A stretch of DNA of 64,000 nt from Cryoendolithus antarcticus (taxonomy: Eukaryota > Ascomycota > Dothideomycetes > Cladosporiales > Cladosporiaceae). The position numbers and the translations under genes are program-made. Below the pieces are notes generated by a model. The model had not been told where the DNA came from, did no database searches, and saw only the letters and a program-made list of their open reading frames with translations. This document shows, one piece after another, positions 11,255 to 21,750 of this stretch (the first letter of the stretch is position 1; every line of letters starts with the position of its first letter). The stretch is from contig NAJO01000005.1 of assembly GCA_002077065.1 (NCBI GenBank), forward strand, positions 1,206,294 through 1,270,293, read 5' to 3'.

Positions 11255-13173
11255 AGTGGGATTCGATACTGCAGATGGGAAGGATCAAGTTGGCTACCGG
11301 ATGATGAGGGACGCGAGACGGCGGCACGGAGAAAAGGCCGAGTGTATGGCAGAAAAGTAATGTCCATGGTGATCGCTCGCTAATGTCAGTATTCAAGTGC
11401 GATCACCATACTTGTGCAGATCGCATTGCCGGCTCATTCTCCAATTCGCCGGTCCCGATATGCGCGCCGGCAGTATGTAGAATATCATGGCAAAGTGTGT
11501 TAGCGATGGCGGGCTTTCGGGTCCACGCTGCAATGTCTGCGACGGAGTCGGCGAGTGCACCCAAGGTATGGTGATTGCTCGTGCCGCACATCGGTATCTG
11601 GGATGGCGTGATCTCGCGTAGGCGCAGAGATCCCCATCTCGCTTGGACATTTCCCATGGCATTGTATATGGGTAATGCTCGGGTGGCGCAACACGTAACT
11701 GATCAAGCAAGGGTTCGCCATGTAAATGGCCTGTCAAAGTGCAGCGCCATGAAAAGGGATCAAAGGGTCGTAGATCCACATGTTCTCTAGGCGCGCACCG
11801 AACGCCTTGCTGTGCCATCTGCTCTGCACGCGGGTAAAATGTGTCACACATGCTGCGAGTGAAATGAGCGGGGATTGGTCTCTGCGATGGCAGAGAGTAA
11901 GACCTAGATTGATAAGGATGGGAATTTGCAAGGCGCGAGAAATCTCCCGGGAACGGCCGAGTGACACCTACCACCCGGCTCTTCGAGATGCCTACAAAGG
12001 TAAGTGCGTTCCAGGACTGTTGCTCCATGTATTTCGTGCGGGCTAGGATTGTGCAGGTGAGGTAAATGCGCCCTGCCGGGCCATCACACCCCCGCAGGTA
12101 TGTGGGTCGCTGCTGAAAACCATCTGCAATGTCCGCCATGGGTGATGGGGGCCGTTCAAGTTGGGTGTCAAGTGAGTTGAGGGAGCAGACGAATAGGGCA
12201 CTTGCTTGATGCTTACGCGTGTGAGTAGGCTAGCCGATTAGGTCAAAACAGCAGGATTATCGCAGATCGCACTTATTACAAGTCTGCTCATAACAGATGT
12301 GACGTTCGCATTCCATGCACGTTCGCGAAATCCCTGCAAATTTGTGTGTCGCCCGTCACATCACTGCGGGGAGGCACGGGTCGGCTGCAAGTCAACGCTC
12401 ATCGTATGCAGCTTGCCAGCGGCCGGGCTGTCGTTTCTAAGTTGCAAGATCTGTGGTATGATCTTGTGTGATAGGCGCCCAGGCACGCCCGGGCCGCAAG
12501 TATATCGCTTGGTTGCACACGGGCAGCGGTGCAACCTTTCAGCAACTCAGTGGTACACGATCTAATGACATTCGGAGCATGTGGATGTAATGCCATCCAT
12601 GTACATGCAGTGTAGCATTTGCGCCACTCGCTTTGACCTCACTGCCATCTCTATGGAGAAGCGACTCCAGATCCTCATGCACGCACCAGATGCGCGTTTT
12701 TGAGTGCTCCAGGACATGCATTTCGATCTCGGTGCTGATCGACAACCACGAATCGCATGCGGACAGGCAAGCCGTGCTAGCTCGCTTCAGCCAGGTCGAT
12801 TAGTCGCGATTCCCAATCGAACAGTACCTTGCGACAAGAGAAGCTCCGATCAATGACGAAAGCAAGTTCAGCGTTTTCCTGCACGCGAGTGGTACTAGGA
12901 GAAGATCACTTTCGGATATGCGTGCAGAGTGCCGTTCTACATGCCAGATTCAGGATCCATGGGTGAGCACTCGAAGTATGATCAAGTGTGCGAACATCCT
13001 GTCCTGCAGTACCGTCTCTTCGTAAATGAAGCTGCGCGTCCACCGAAACAGACAGCAGGATGTCAATGCATCCCAGTCCTCAGAATGCTCGCGTGCCTGG
13101 CTCAGGACCCACGGACTCTTTCCGCGTGGAGCCCAAGTGCCCGTTCGTTCCGGAAAGAACTCGCATGAGACGA
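11255..13173. other. Long region without an assigned gene
   Basis: About 1.9 kb between the RRM gene and EFM5. On the minus strand a 248-codon frame opens at ATG 12139 and runs to 11393, and a second minus frame (11657-11403) holds a helical stretch HTLGALADSVADIAAW. Both look partly protein-like but match no family I know, and no exon chain joins them convincingly. The rest, 12140-13173, shows only short frames. See findings for 11403-12139. Confidence 0.35.
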
Positions 13174-13899
13174 TCACACCCACTGCCACGCCGAGCATTC
13201 GAAATTGGAGTAACATCGAAACTCATTGCTGAGACCCTTGCTATGTCGGACCTCAAAGTCCGTAGGTTTCAGTCTCAGCTTGCCGTATAACCTTAGCATC
13301 GTTTCATTCATTCGTTCTCCGGTGCAAGATATCAACATCAAGTCTTCAGGATTCCATGACCGGGACAAGTAGCGAACCGTAAGCGCCGTTTTTGTTTGAC
13401 ATTCGTCAGAGAGGAACGGCGGATCACAGATAATCCTGTCGAATTTGCCCTTCAGATCCGCAGGTAGCTTTAGAGGGTTTTGAAAGTCGTATGGTACAAA
13501 GTCGGATCCGAAGACCTCGAAGCGTTGGTCGATCTCGAGCAGAACCAGCCTTGGACGCGCAACGCTGTCCTTCAATAGCTTCCGTAGTTGGACGTAAACG
13601 CTAGGCGCAGATACTACTGCAATACCGCTATCTGCATCAACACCGTCAAGGAGTTGGCGGGCCAAAGTCTGGGCGGTTTCATCTGAGTACCAGAACTGGC
13701 TGACTTGCCAGTCCTCAGCGAAGGCATCCATGGTTAATGCAGCATCATCATCAAATTTGGCCTCAGCATTTGCCTTGAGGTCTTGAAAGTGCTTCTCTCG
13801 CGTGTCTTTCTCGGACTGGAACTCTTGCAGCAGTCGGAGAGTATCTGCAGACAAAATTGGAACATCATCGTCGCCATCGTCCCGACTCGTGATCGACAT
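13174..13899 (-). CDS. EFM5: Protein-lysine N-methyltransferase EFM5 (N6AMT2-like)
   Basis: Single exon, 241 residues, ATG at 13899. The N-terminal helix (LSADTLRLLQEFQSEK) and WQVSQFWYSDETAQTLARQL are the signature opening of Efm5/EEF1AKMT1. The class I methyltransferase motif IV is DPPF at residues 159-162 (FDRIICDPPFLSDEC). Despite a DNA/RNA N6-adenine-methyltransferase-like motif, this family trimethylates a lysine in the N-terminal part of translation elongation factor 1A. Length matches the family. Divergent with BSD2 across about 550 bp. Confidence 0.93.
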   Translation of the reverse strand: MSITSRDDGDDDVPILSADTLRLLQEFQSEKDTREKHFQDLKANAEAKFDDDAALTMDAFAEDWQVSQFWYSDETAQTLARQLLDGVDADSGIAVVSAPSVYVQLRKLLKDSVARPRLVLLEIDQRFEVFGSDFVPYDFQNPLKLPADLKGKFDRIICDPPFLSDECQTKTALTVRYLSRSWNPEDLMLISCTGERMNETMLRLYGKLRLKPTDFEVRHSKGLSNEFRCYSNFECSAWQWV

Positions 13900-14452
13900 G
13901 ACCTCCGCTCGGTACTTGTTGACTGGACCAACACACCAACGGTCAACGCCAATCGCGCCCGAACACCACCCGTTGTAGCCTGAAAAACCAGACCCTTCCT
14001 TTTCTGGGTGCTTGACACGCGCTTCCAGATGCTTGGGACGCGGTTACAGCAGAAGAAGTCTCTTTCCCTTCAGAGGCAAGGCGAGCTCTACTATAGACTG
14101 CAATGAGAGATCGAGACCAATTACCCGTGACACTGCAGTGTAACAACCACTGTCGCGGTTAATTTCACAGAAACACCAGATGTGTCTGGACTTGTGGGAA
14201 GCGAAGATACGATCGGTGCGCCACCTACATATATGTCTCATAGGAGCCCGATCTTCCAGCGATCAAAAGGAGATCTTGCCACGTGAAACTACATCGGCCC
14301 GTGCCGCGCGCTAGTCAAGCGCTGCTCCACCCGGTGCTACGATACCTACCTTCGAGAAGCAACGATCACGCAGTCAGGCAATACATCTCTCGCTCCGTCC
14401 GCTCTTCCTTCGCCACATCATCGACATTTTCGCTACTAGTGTTGGCTCGACC
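13900..14452. other. Divergent promoter region, EFM5/BSD2
   Basis: About 550 bases with no convincing coding frame. The bases just before BSD2 are pyrimidine-rich, as in many fungal 5' leaders. No RNA gene seen. Confidence 0.45.
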
Positions 14453-15577
14453 ATGAGCTCACGAGATCAGCAATATGAGCGCGTAAGCCTACTGCCGCCT
14501 ACTTACTTAGCGCCACCGTCCGCTGACACACATCCCCTCCAGGTGGCAGCCGAAGACGACGATGACCGCACCGAATCGATGACCCACTCGCCTATAGCGC
14601 TCCCAGACTCGCCGCCGCCTTCCTTCAGATCTCGCGCCAGCTCACGACGACAGTCACCGGACGGTAATGCGCCGAGGAGCGAAGAGGAGCGGAACATGCA
14701 TGATGCCTTCGATGCGCCCTCGGACGATGAAGATGGGGACGACGATGCGCGTGACCAGCGACGACTGATTCCACTTTCACCGAGCGGCACATTGCCAGAG
14801 AATACGCCAACGCAAGCGCAGGACCCAACACGGCCCATCGTACCTCAACGGAGAGTTACAGAGATTCCTGTGTTCACCGCACCACCGCCTAGTGGACGCG
14901 TCTACGGTGGCGGCAGCGGTGCCAATGACGGCGTGTTCGCAAACATCAGCGCAAAGCCGCGCCCAGGCGAGGATCTCGAGGAGAAGCCGCCAACCTACGA
15001 ACAAGCTGCTGCAGATGCCACGCCGCCATACTGGGAGACGACGGTGCTTTCTCCTTTCTCGCACACTGGCAATCCTGACGACGTCTTCGTGGACGGTCTG
15101 CTGGTCGGCTCGCTGTTCTCGTTTGTCTGGAATGCCCTCATTTCCATGTCTTTCCAACTCATTGGCTTTCTGCTCACATACCTACTACACACTACACACG
15201 CTGCAAAACATGGCTCACGCGCTGGTCTCGGCATCACGCTTGTGCAATATGGCTTCCAGATGCGGTATGCGTCCTCGAACGGCCGAGCTGACGATGCGAT
15301 ACCGAAGGTGCCCTCGGACGGGACACCTCCAGATCCAAACTCACACGACTTCGATCCCAGCAAAGTCGCCGGCGCTGCAGCAGCGGTAGCTGGAGGCTTG
15401 TCGACGAGCGAGTGGCTGAGCTATCTGTTAATGATAGTTGGGTGGTTCATACTGATCCGAAGTGTGACGGACTTCTTACGGGCAAGGCGACAGGAGGCGC
15501 TGGTACGAAGCTCGCCAGATCGTGGGCTTGGTACAGCAGTGGTTGCGGAGGGCGAGCGGCCAGAGACGAGCGTTTAA
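14453..15577 (+). CDS. BSD2: Bsd2/NDFIP-family ubiquitin ligase adaptor
   Basis: Single exon, 374 residues, ATG at 14453. The cytosolic N-terminal half is disordered and acidic and carries two PPTY motifs (residues 15-18 and 179-182) able to bind WW domains of the Rsp5/Nedd4 ligase. Hydrophobic segments follow: DVFVDGLLVGSLFSFVWNALI, SFQLIGFLLTYLL and WLSYLLMIVGWFILIRS, the three-helix arrangement of NDFIP/Bsd2. The conserved HAAKHGSRAGLGITLVQYG lies between. Bsd2 recruits Rsp5 to metal transporters and misfolded membrane proteins in the Golgi/endosome for vacuolar sorting. Both PY motifs are intact. Confidence 0.9.
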   Translation: MSSRDQQYERVSLLPPTYLAPPSADTHPLQVAAEDDDDRTESMTHSPIALPDSPPPSFRSRASSRRQSPDGNAPRSEEERNMHDAFDAPSDDEDGDDDARDQRRLIPLSPSGTLPENTPTQAQDPTRPIVPQRRVTEIPVFTAPPPSGRVYGGGSGANDGVFANISAKPRPGEDLEEKPPTYEQAAADATPPYWETTVLSPFSHTGNPDDVFVDGLLVGSLFSFVWNALISMSFQLIGFLLTYLLHTTHAAKHGSRAGLGITLVQYGFQMRYASSNGRADDAIPKVPSDGTPPDPNSHDFDPSKVAGAAAAVAGGLSTSEWLSYLLMIVGWFILIRSVTDFLRARRQEALVRSSPDRGLGTAVVAEGERPETSV

Positions 15578-16524
15578 GCGCTTTTGCGGATTATTTGGTG
15601 GTTACGATGGCATGAGCGATGTCGCATATGGCGTATTTTTTGGGAAGGATAATTCTGGGAAGCGATTGGCGTTATGTCTCCTATGCTTTGGAGAGGTAGC
15701 ATTCTATCCTCATGTACAGCTGAGTACATTCTCAACCATACCACGTCGGGGAGGCTGGCGCTGACGTGGTCTTCTTCGTTCCTTCCAATTGATGGCTGAC
15801 AGTGCTTGGCGAGATAAGTATAAGCCGACCTCACATCACCATCGACACCGTACCAATCGCGCACAATGCACTTCACTCAGTCTCTCTAGGTGACGGGTAA
15901 CCCAAACAGATTCCTGCAATGTGTCGTTGTTATGCGGATGGTAGTGCAGTGGTCTTCAATGTACACACAGAGACTCCTTGTGTGTCCCTCGAACACATCA
16001 ACTGCTTCCGATGCATCAGGCAGCTCAAACCGGGTCTCAGACGGCGAGATCGACATAGTCGGCAGCTGATCGACCGCACGATCGATTTCAACATGCGTAT
16101 CACGCTATATTCTGCATCTCTATGTGACCGAAGCTTAGCACCGCTTACGAGGCTCCTTCCGAGAACCGCTGCCGTTCCTACAACACCTACCAGCCACTGC
16201 ACCAGCTCCTGGTGGTCTGCGATCTGGATTTGAATGATGCAGATGCTCTGTCAGCTCTGTCTGGTCAAGCATGTGACAGTCTCCGGATATCGCAGCTATG
16301 GTTCGCAGGCTACCGGACGCACATGTCACCACATGTCAATCAGCATTGACTCCACAACCTCGTGGCAACACATGCCGCTTCTTGCAGCATATAAGGTCAG
16401 CGCCATCCCTTCATTCACTTCTGCTACTCTACAACCACTCTTTGCCGTGCTTCCATCTCTTGAACGATCAGACCGAAAGACTATACCGCGTGCCTCAAGT
16501 TCACAACTACACAGGCCAGCAAAG
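15578..16524. other. Intergenic, no assigned gene; promoter at its right end
   Basis: About 950 bases. The first part is AT-richer and looks like 3' untranslated sequence of BSD2. Small frames on both strands start at non-ATG codons or lack any motif. A TATA-like box at 16388-16396 belongs to the next gene. Confidence 0.4.
16388..16396 (+). promoter_or_regulatory. TATA-like box upstream of the orphan two-exon gene
   Basis: CATATAAGG lies about 130 bp before ATG 16525, followed by CT-rich sequence typical of a fungal leader. The position suits a core promoter; inference only. Confidence 0.35.
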
Positions 16525-17198
16525 ATGTCCGATACCTACACCAACGGCTCGGGTGCCTTCGCTCGTCAGCTACCGCTTCGCCGTCACGCCGACGATGTCG
16601 CCGGGTCTGCATTCGTCTTTCGCGGCGCTGATGATAGCGCTGCTCCTAACATGGCCGCCACTATGACTCCTCCAATCAACATCGACGACGCGGAGACTAT
16701 CCGGTACATTGAGACCGCTGCTAAGGGCAGCGATGAAGATGCAGCTCTCGAAGCCCGCGTCCAGCAGCTCGAGCGTCAGCTCCATGCCAGCTACAACGAG
16801 ATTGTCGCGACTCTTGTGCTCGCTCAGAAAGTTGCCGAGAATCCGGACGCCATCCAAGTACTGGCCGGCACTGCCCAGCACCCAACAAACACCTCCTGAC
16901 AAGATCACAGAACCTTACCCTCACGCTCGGGAGACCCCCCGAAGACACCTCTACCGCGTCAGGCTTCGACCAATGGCTACAAGCCAGTACGCACGCCAGT
17001 AGAGCCGATATTGTGGCTTCTGCAGGCTATGCAAACTTGCTCGCCTACTGCGGCCGTCATAATATGGAATCGCCCGCGCAGGCTGCGGACAGAGTGGTGG
17101 GCGGGAAGTCTTTGCTGGAGGCCATCAAGGATCTGATCGCTGCGGGGCAGGAGGTTGAGGCGGCTCTGATGGGAGGCGCCGAGTCAGACAGTGAATAA
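16525..17198 (+). CDS. Orphan two-exon protein, coiled-coil N-terminal half
   Basis: Proposed exons 16525-16857 and 16911-17198, phase 0, 206 residues. The intron (53 bp) runs GTACTG to CACAG with a CTGAC branch close to the acceptor. Without splicing the first frame stops at 16899, while a second, clearly protein-like frame continues to 17198. Exon 1 has a short basic/Ala-rich part and then a heptad-like helix (EDAALEARVQQLERQLHA). Exon 2 has an all-helical stretch (SLLEAIKDLIAAGQEVEAAL) and an acidic end. I do not recognise a family. An alternative is a 124-residue unspliced product ending at 16899. The TATA box and pyrimidine-rich leader support transcription. Confidence 0.5.
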
Positions 17199-17539
17199 GA
17201 CCAGGAAGAGTGAAGACAATAGTCTTCGAAGATTCTGGTGGGCGGCAGTGGACACCAGTCAACCGAGTGTCCGAAAGAGCCGGAAGGTAGGCCGAGGCTG
17301 TGGCTGGACGGGTCAAAAGCTGGATTCTGTTCGGTAGCTGCTGATGAAAAGACGTCAGCTATGGCAGCCAGTAGCAGAGGCGGTGCTGAGGCTGCCAGTA
17401 CTCCTGATATTGCGTGGTTTGGTTGGACATGCAGAGACAAGCAGCCTGCACGTTGCTTTGGAGGTGGGACCCTGGAAGAATGCTGCTACATGTGTATATG
17501 TCTCTACAGTATATGCATACAGTTCCCTTCCAACCCATC

Positions 17540-18509
17540 TCACCTCCCTTTGAACACAGGCTTCCGCTTCTCCCCAAACGCCCTCAATGCCTCCATTCGA
17601 TCTTCCGTTGGCAACACATGCTTGTAAGCCTCGTTCTCGCTCTTCTCCCCCGCCTGCCATCCATTGACAGCCTGCAACGCAGCCGTGACAGCGATGGGTC
17701 CCCCCTCGCAGATCTCCCTGGCAATATCGACAGCCTGCTCCAACACCTTTCCCCTCGCGACCCCGGGTGCCTTCGCCTCCTCTGTCGTAACATCCACAAG
17801 CCGGTCGCAGAGCCCGAAGAAGTACGCTTCTGGACCCGAGATTCGGCGGCCAGTAAGAATGAGGTCTCGGGCGCGAGCTGCGCCTATCAGGGCTGGCAAG
17901 CGATATGTTCCGCCTGCACCCGGAATGATTGCGAGGCGAGTCTCGGGCAGCGCGACTTGGGCATTGGAGGCGAAGACCCGGAGAGTTGTGGTCAGGGCTA
18001 GCTCGAGGCCTCCGCCGAAGGCTGTGCTGCCTACGGCGCTGATGGTGGGAATTGGGAGGGTGGAGAGGCGGGTGAAGGTGTGGCGCAGGTTCGTGAGGAA
18101 AGTTTGGACTCTGGAGAGGTAATTAGACAGCTGACATAGGTAGCATGCCATCCAGGACAGCTCACTCGTCCGTTGACATAGTCCGGCGTTCCTTCAAGTC
18201 GGCTCCAGCACAGAAGGCATCGTCGCTCTCGCTGGCGAGGATCAGGGCGCGAGTTGCGGACTTGGTGCCTTCGGAGTGCAGATTCTCAACCACATCGTTC
18301 AGCTCAGATAGCAACTGGGTCGATATGGCGTTCCGAGATCTCAACCTGTTCAAGGACAGCACAACAATGTTTCCAGTCTGCGGGGCTGGGATTGAGGAGA
18401 TCTTGATCGCGCTCCCAAGCTGAGTAGCATAACTTCTTCGTTGAGCGATCTCACTCGCAGCCGTCAGCCATTGTCTTCGAACGCCATAAAGGCTGACCCT
18501 CGAGAGCAT
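17540..18509 (-). CDS. Mitochondrial enoyl-CoA hydratase (AUH/methylglutaconyl-CoA hydratase-like)
   Basis: Two exons, 18509-18166 and 18110-17540, 304 residues; the 55 bp intron (GTGAGC..CCAG) joins TDE to VQTFL. The leader MLSRVSLYGVRRQWLTAASE with a following RRSYA is a clear mitochondrial presequence. Crotonase signatures: RNAISTQLL, the oxyanion-hole segment FCAGADLKERR, and AFGGGLELALTTTLRVF with the second oxyanion-hole glycine, then PETRLAIIPGAGGTYRLPAL, where E and the GAGGT loop match AUH-type hydratases. AUH acts in leucine breakdown, hydrating 3-methylglutaconyl-CoA; a fatty-acid role is the alternative. The frame extends upstream to 18584 only via a GTG, so ATG 18509 is chosen. 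Confidence 0.9.
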
Positions 18510-19056
18510 TTTCGCAATACCAGTCCTGTCTCTATTGTTCACAAGCCTCAAGATTGCAAGCAGCTTACCTGCACCTCGGCTCACACTAGCACGAATTTAG
18601 GCTCGTCTCCGACCGAAGCGCCCGTCCGGAGAGACCCTGTAAACGCCACCACAGCCCTCCTGTTGGCTGACGTCGCGATGAGATCGCCGGTACCTGAAAG
18701 CTAATGCAGATCATCAATCCGGCACCGACAGCCAACTAGACAACAAGCTCCGCGCACGCCCTTGCGAGGATCTGAGACAGTATGCCAGACATCCGCGTCA
18801 GAGGAGCTTGACTGGCTGACAGCTTGCCTCATGTTCATGACATTGGTGCATGACCTTGGCATAGGACATCGGCGTGCTACCTTGGAGCTGCTTATGACGC
18901 CGAAGCAAAGCAACGGTGACTTGCATTAGCCTGACATTGAGTACGGAGGACTGCCCGGAAAGGCAGGCGTAGCACGATATGGCTTGGTTGCGAGGAGCAT
19001 ATAATGGCATGGTGTCCCAGCGCATTGATGAAGCCAACACTGCCATTGTCGACAAG
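18510..19056. other. Divergent promoter region, hydratase/RNase T2
   Basis: About 550 bases with no supported gene. A TATA-like element sits near its right end in front of the RNase T2 gene. Confidence 0.45.
18998..19006 (+). promoter_or_regulatory. TATA-like box of the RNase T2 gene
   Basis: CATATAATG lies about 50 bp before the chosen start ATG (19057). It implies a very short 5' leader and supports the signal-peptide start over the upstream ATG at 18979. Confidence 0.35.
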
Positions 19057-20568
19057 ATGCCTTCCGTTCGATCGCTCTCGTCTTTCGCTCTTTCAACCTT
19101 TGGGCTAGGTCAGTCAGTACTAGCTGGCACGAGCTCGAATCGGCTGAGCCAGCTTTCGACACGAGCATCAGCGACATGCAATAATCCGCAGCTGTCATGC
19201 CATAACACCACAGTTCAGACGAACCTCTGCTGCTTCAATGCGCCAGGTGGCTCCCTCCTCCAGACACAGTTCTGGGACACATCTCCTCCCACGGGTCCTA
19301 GCAATTCATGGACAGTTCATGGGCTCTGGTAAGTGACTTTGTTGCCTCCCAAAGCAATATAACCTCCCCCTTCCTCCCCAAAAGCCATATACGCTCCTGT
19401 GATACTATGAGCGTACCCGCGACAGTCCATCTGTTGGGTAGCACCGGCAAGAGATAACAGACTCATCGTGGCTGTCGCCACTCTGGGCTCGAATCTCTCA
19501 TAGACACAGCAATTAAGACTCCACTGCTGTGGGCAAGCTGATACAAGCACAAAAAAGCGTTCAGACTCTTGGGGAAGCGGCGTTTGATTAATCACTAACA
19601 CACTCAATAGGCCAGACAACTGCGACGGCACCTATGAAGCCAACTGCGACGACACTCGCGCCTACACAAACATCTCCGCCATCCTGAAAGCTGCCAGCCC
19701 GGACACACTCTCCTATATGCAGACATACTGGAAAGACTACCAAGGCAACGACGAGACCTTCTGGGAGCATGAGTGGGCCAAACATGGCACCTGCATCTCC
19801 ACTTTAGACCCGGATTGCTACACGAATTATCAACCTACAGAAGAGGTCCCGGACTTCTTCGAACGAACCGTCTCTCTATTCAAGTCCCTACCGACGTATG
19901 ACTGGCTTTCCGCGGCTGGTATCACGCCGAGTTCGACTGCGACATACACGAGTGCGCAGATCCAGAGCGCGCTGTCGAAGAATCTTGGTGGGCATAGTGT
20001 TTATCTTGGCTGCAGCTCGGGTGCGTTGAATGAGCTTTGGGTATTTTATAATGTCCGTGGCTCTGTGCAGACAGGCACGTTCGAAGTCACGGACTCTCTC
20101 ACGAAATCCACATGTCCGGCTACAGGTATCAAATACCTCCCCAAAGGCACTTCCTCGACACCTACTACCACCAAGACATCGACATCAAGTCCTACGTCTA
20201 CTTCAGTACCCGGCACTCCTTTCTCCGGCAAAGGCTACCTCAACGTCGTCACCTCTGGCACCCAGAAAGGTTGCCTTATCTCCGCAGGGACGTGGTACAC
20301 AAGCGGGACCTGCGCTACTTTCACAGCCACTGCTTCAGGCAGCACCTTCAGCTTGAGCTCTTCGAAGGGTACCTGTGGGATCGTGAGCGGGAAGTTCACG
20401 TGCGGTTCTGGCGTCACAGCGGCGCAGTTCACTGCCAGTGGAAAGGCATTGGTGTATCAGGGAAGTGGGTTCTCAGCTGATAGCACAGCGAGTGGCAGCA
20501 CGCAGGTCACAGTGTATACGGGTACTGGGCATAGTGTTGGGGTTGAGATTGATTGGCAGGCTGTGTAG
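19057..20568 (+). CDS. Secreted RNase T2 with extra C-terminal domain
   Basis: Two exons, 19057-19328 and 19611-20568, about 409 residues. The intron is unusually long for this window (282 bp; GTAAGT, branch CACTAAC, acceptor ATAG) and splits the first active-site block. Signal peptide at 1-23. The catalytic boxes are intact: CAS I WTVHGLWPDNCDG and CAS II FWEHEWAKHGTC, each with its histidine, plus many cysteines for disulfides. A Thr/Ser/Pro linker (about 250-270) leads to a C-terminal beta-rich domain (GKGYLNVV to VGVEIDWQAV) as found in Rny1-type fungal enzymes. RNase T2 cleaves single-stranded RNA outside the cell or in the vacuole. Some fungal T2 enzymes act as secreted virulence factors; that role here is only possible. 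Confidence 0.93.
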
Positions 20569-20953
20569 AGTGAGGTAAGGTACTATCTATAGACTGAATA
20601 GATCTGAGACACCTAGATCGCGGCGCGATCCTGTTACAGTCCCTCAAATTGTGGAGTTGAGACCTTCACTGAACACACCGTCCGCACTGTGCCTGCTACC
20701 TCAGCCAGCTATAGCATTCGCGATGCTTACCGGGAGTTGCGATCAGCTCTCTGTTGCAGCGCAGGTATCTTTAGCAGATGACGGCGTGAGGCCGTCCCGG
20801 GCCCCCCTTGGCGGCTGAGAGACAGCATCGCCAGTCTTCATCCGGTGGTCGTCGCGCGTGCGGCTGGTCACACATGAGTGGTGAGTGACATGAGTTTCGC
20901 GGCCTCCGCAAGTCGCCTAGCGATTGCATATTCGACTCTGGTCTACTTTGCGA
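20569..20953. other. Intergenic between convergent RNase T2 and MDM35
   Basis: About 385 bases. No open frame with a motif; probably the two 3' untranslated regions. Confidence 0.45.
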
Positions 20954-21424
20954 CTATGGATCTCCTACCGAGAGCGTGTCAGTAGATTGAGCAACAGGCT
21001 TCCGATGCGTTAGATTCTCACATCTCGTGCCCTTCATGAATTCCATATCGTTCTCCTTGTTGTCAGCACGAGCTTCCTCGATCATGGTATCGATGCCTCG
21101 GTCTTTGAGCGCTTTCTGGGATATGTCAGTCCTGTGCTGTAGCGGCGTGAAGTACCAAAGATCATCATACTGTAATGCAAGTCTTGTACTGCTTGAAAAG
21201 TGGTTCGCATTCATCTTCCTTCGCGGTGCCTCGGAGGAACTCTGAGAAAGATGTTAGGTACGGCGATGAGGTCCAAGGCTTGGGGTGGCGGACTTTCGCT
21301 ATACCATTTGAGGAAGCAGGAGTCGTAGCGTCTAGTACCTGTTAGTCCGTCGCTACGATATGATGATATTCATGCCAATTCACTCTTTCACTTCGTTACA
21401 GTCCGAGCTGATGGATGCGGACAT
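20954..21424 (-). CDS. MDM35: Mdm35/TRIAP1-like intermembrane-space protein
   Basis: Four exons rebuilt by hand: 21424-21384, 21331-21294, 21241-21171 and 21115-20954, with introns of 52, 52 and 55 bp. The protein begins MSASISSDCNEVKERYDSCF, then LKWYSEKFLRG, ECEPLFKQYKTC and ALKDRGIDTMIEEARADNKE. The paired cysteines form the twin CX9C motif. Mdm35 carries Ups1/Ups2 lipid-transfer proteins in the mitochondrial intermembrane space, moving phosphatidic acid and phosphatidylserine. Read to the TAG at 20954 the protein is 103 residues, longer than the usual ~80-86. A possible fifth intron (21021-20965) would end it at 81, see findings. Intron 2 uses a GTCCGC donor. Divergent with RRP6. Confidence 0.88.
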
Positions 21425-21750
21425 GCTGTGGCGTGGATCGATAATACGGAATATTGGCTTCGGATGTGCTTGACGTTGTACGTTCCGCCAACGTATCGCG
21501 ATTCACAATAGATCCTCGCACCGAATTCCGGTTCCGTGAGAAGCCAGGTATTGAGGTCTGATGCTCGATTCACTGGCGCCTCGAAGTCGGCCATCTCGGT
21601 GATCTGATAGGGCTGAGACATGCGGCTCAAATAAAGTTTGGTCGTTGAAGCTTTGACATCACTATCGCTAGAAAATGTATATTGCGATTACCCACGACTT
21701 TCTAATGCGTAGTGCCTGCTCCTTGCCACATCTACTTAGTAGCACCCACC
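21425..21750. other. Divergent promoter region, MDM35/RRP6
   Basis: About 325 bases. A minus-strand frame over 21388-21630 crosses the MDM35 first exon in another frame and is judged a shadow. No other signal. Confidence 0.4.
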
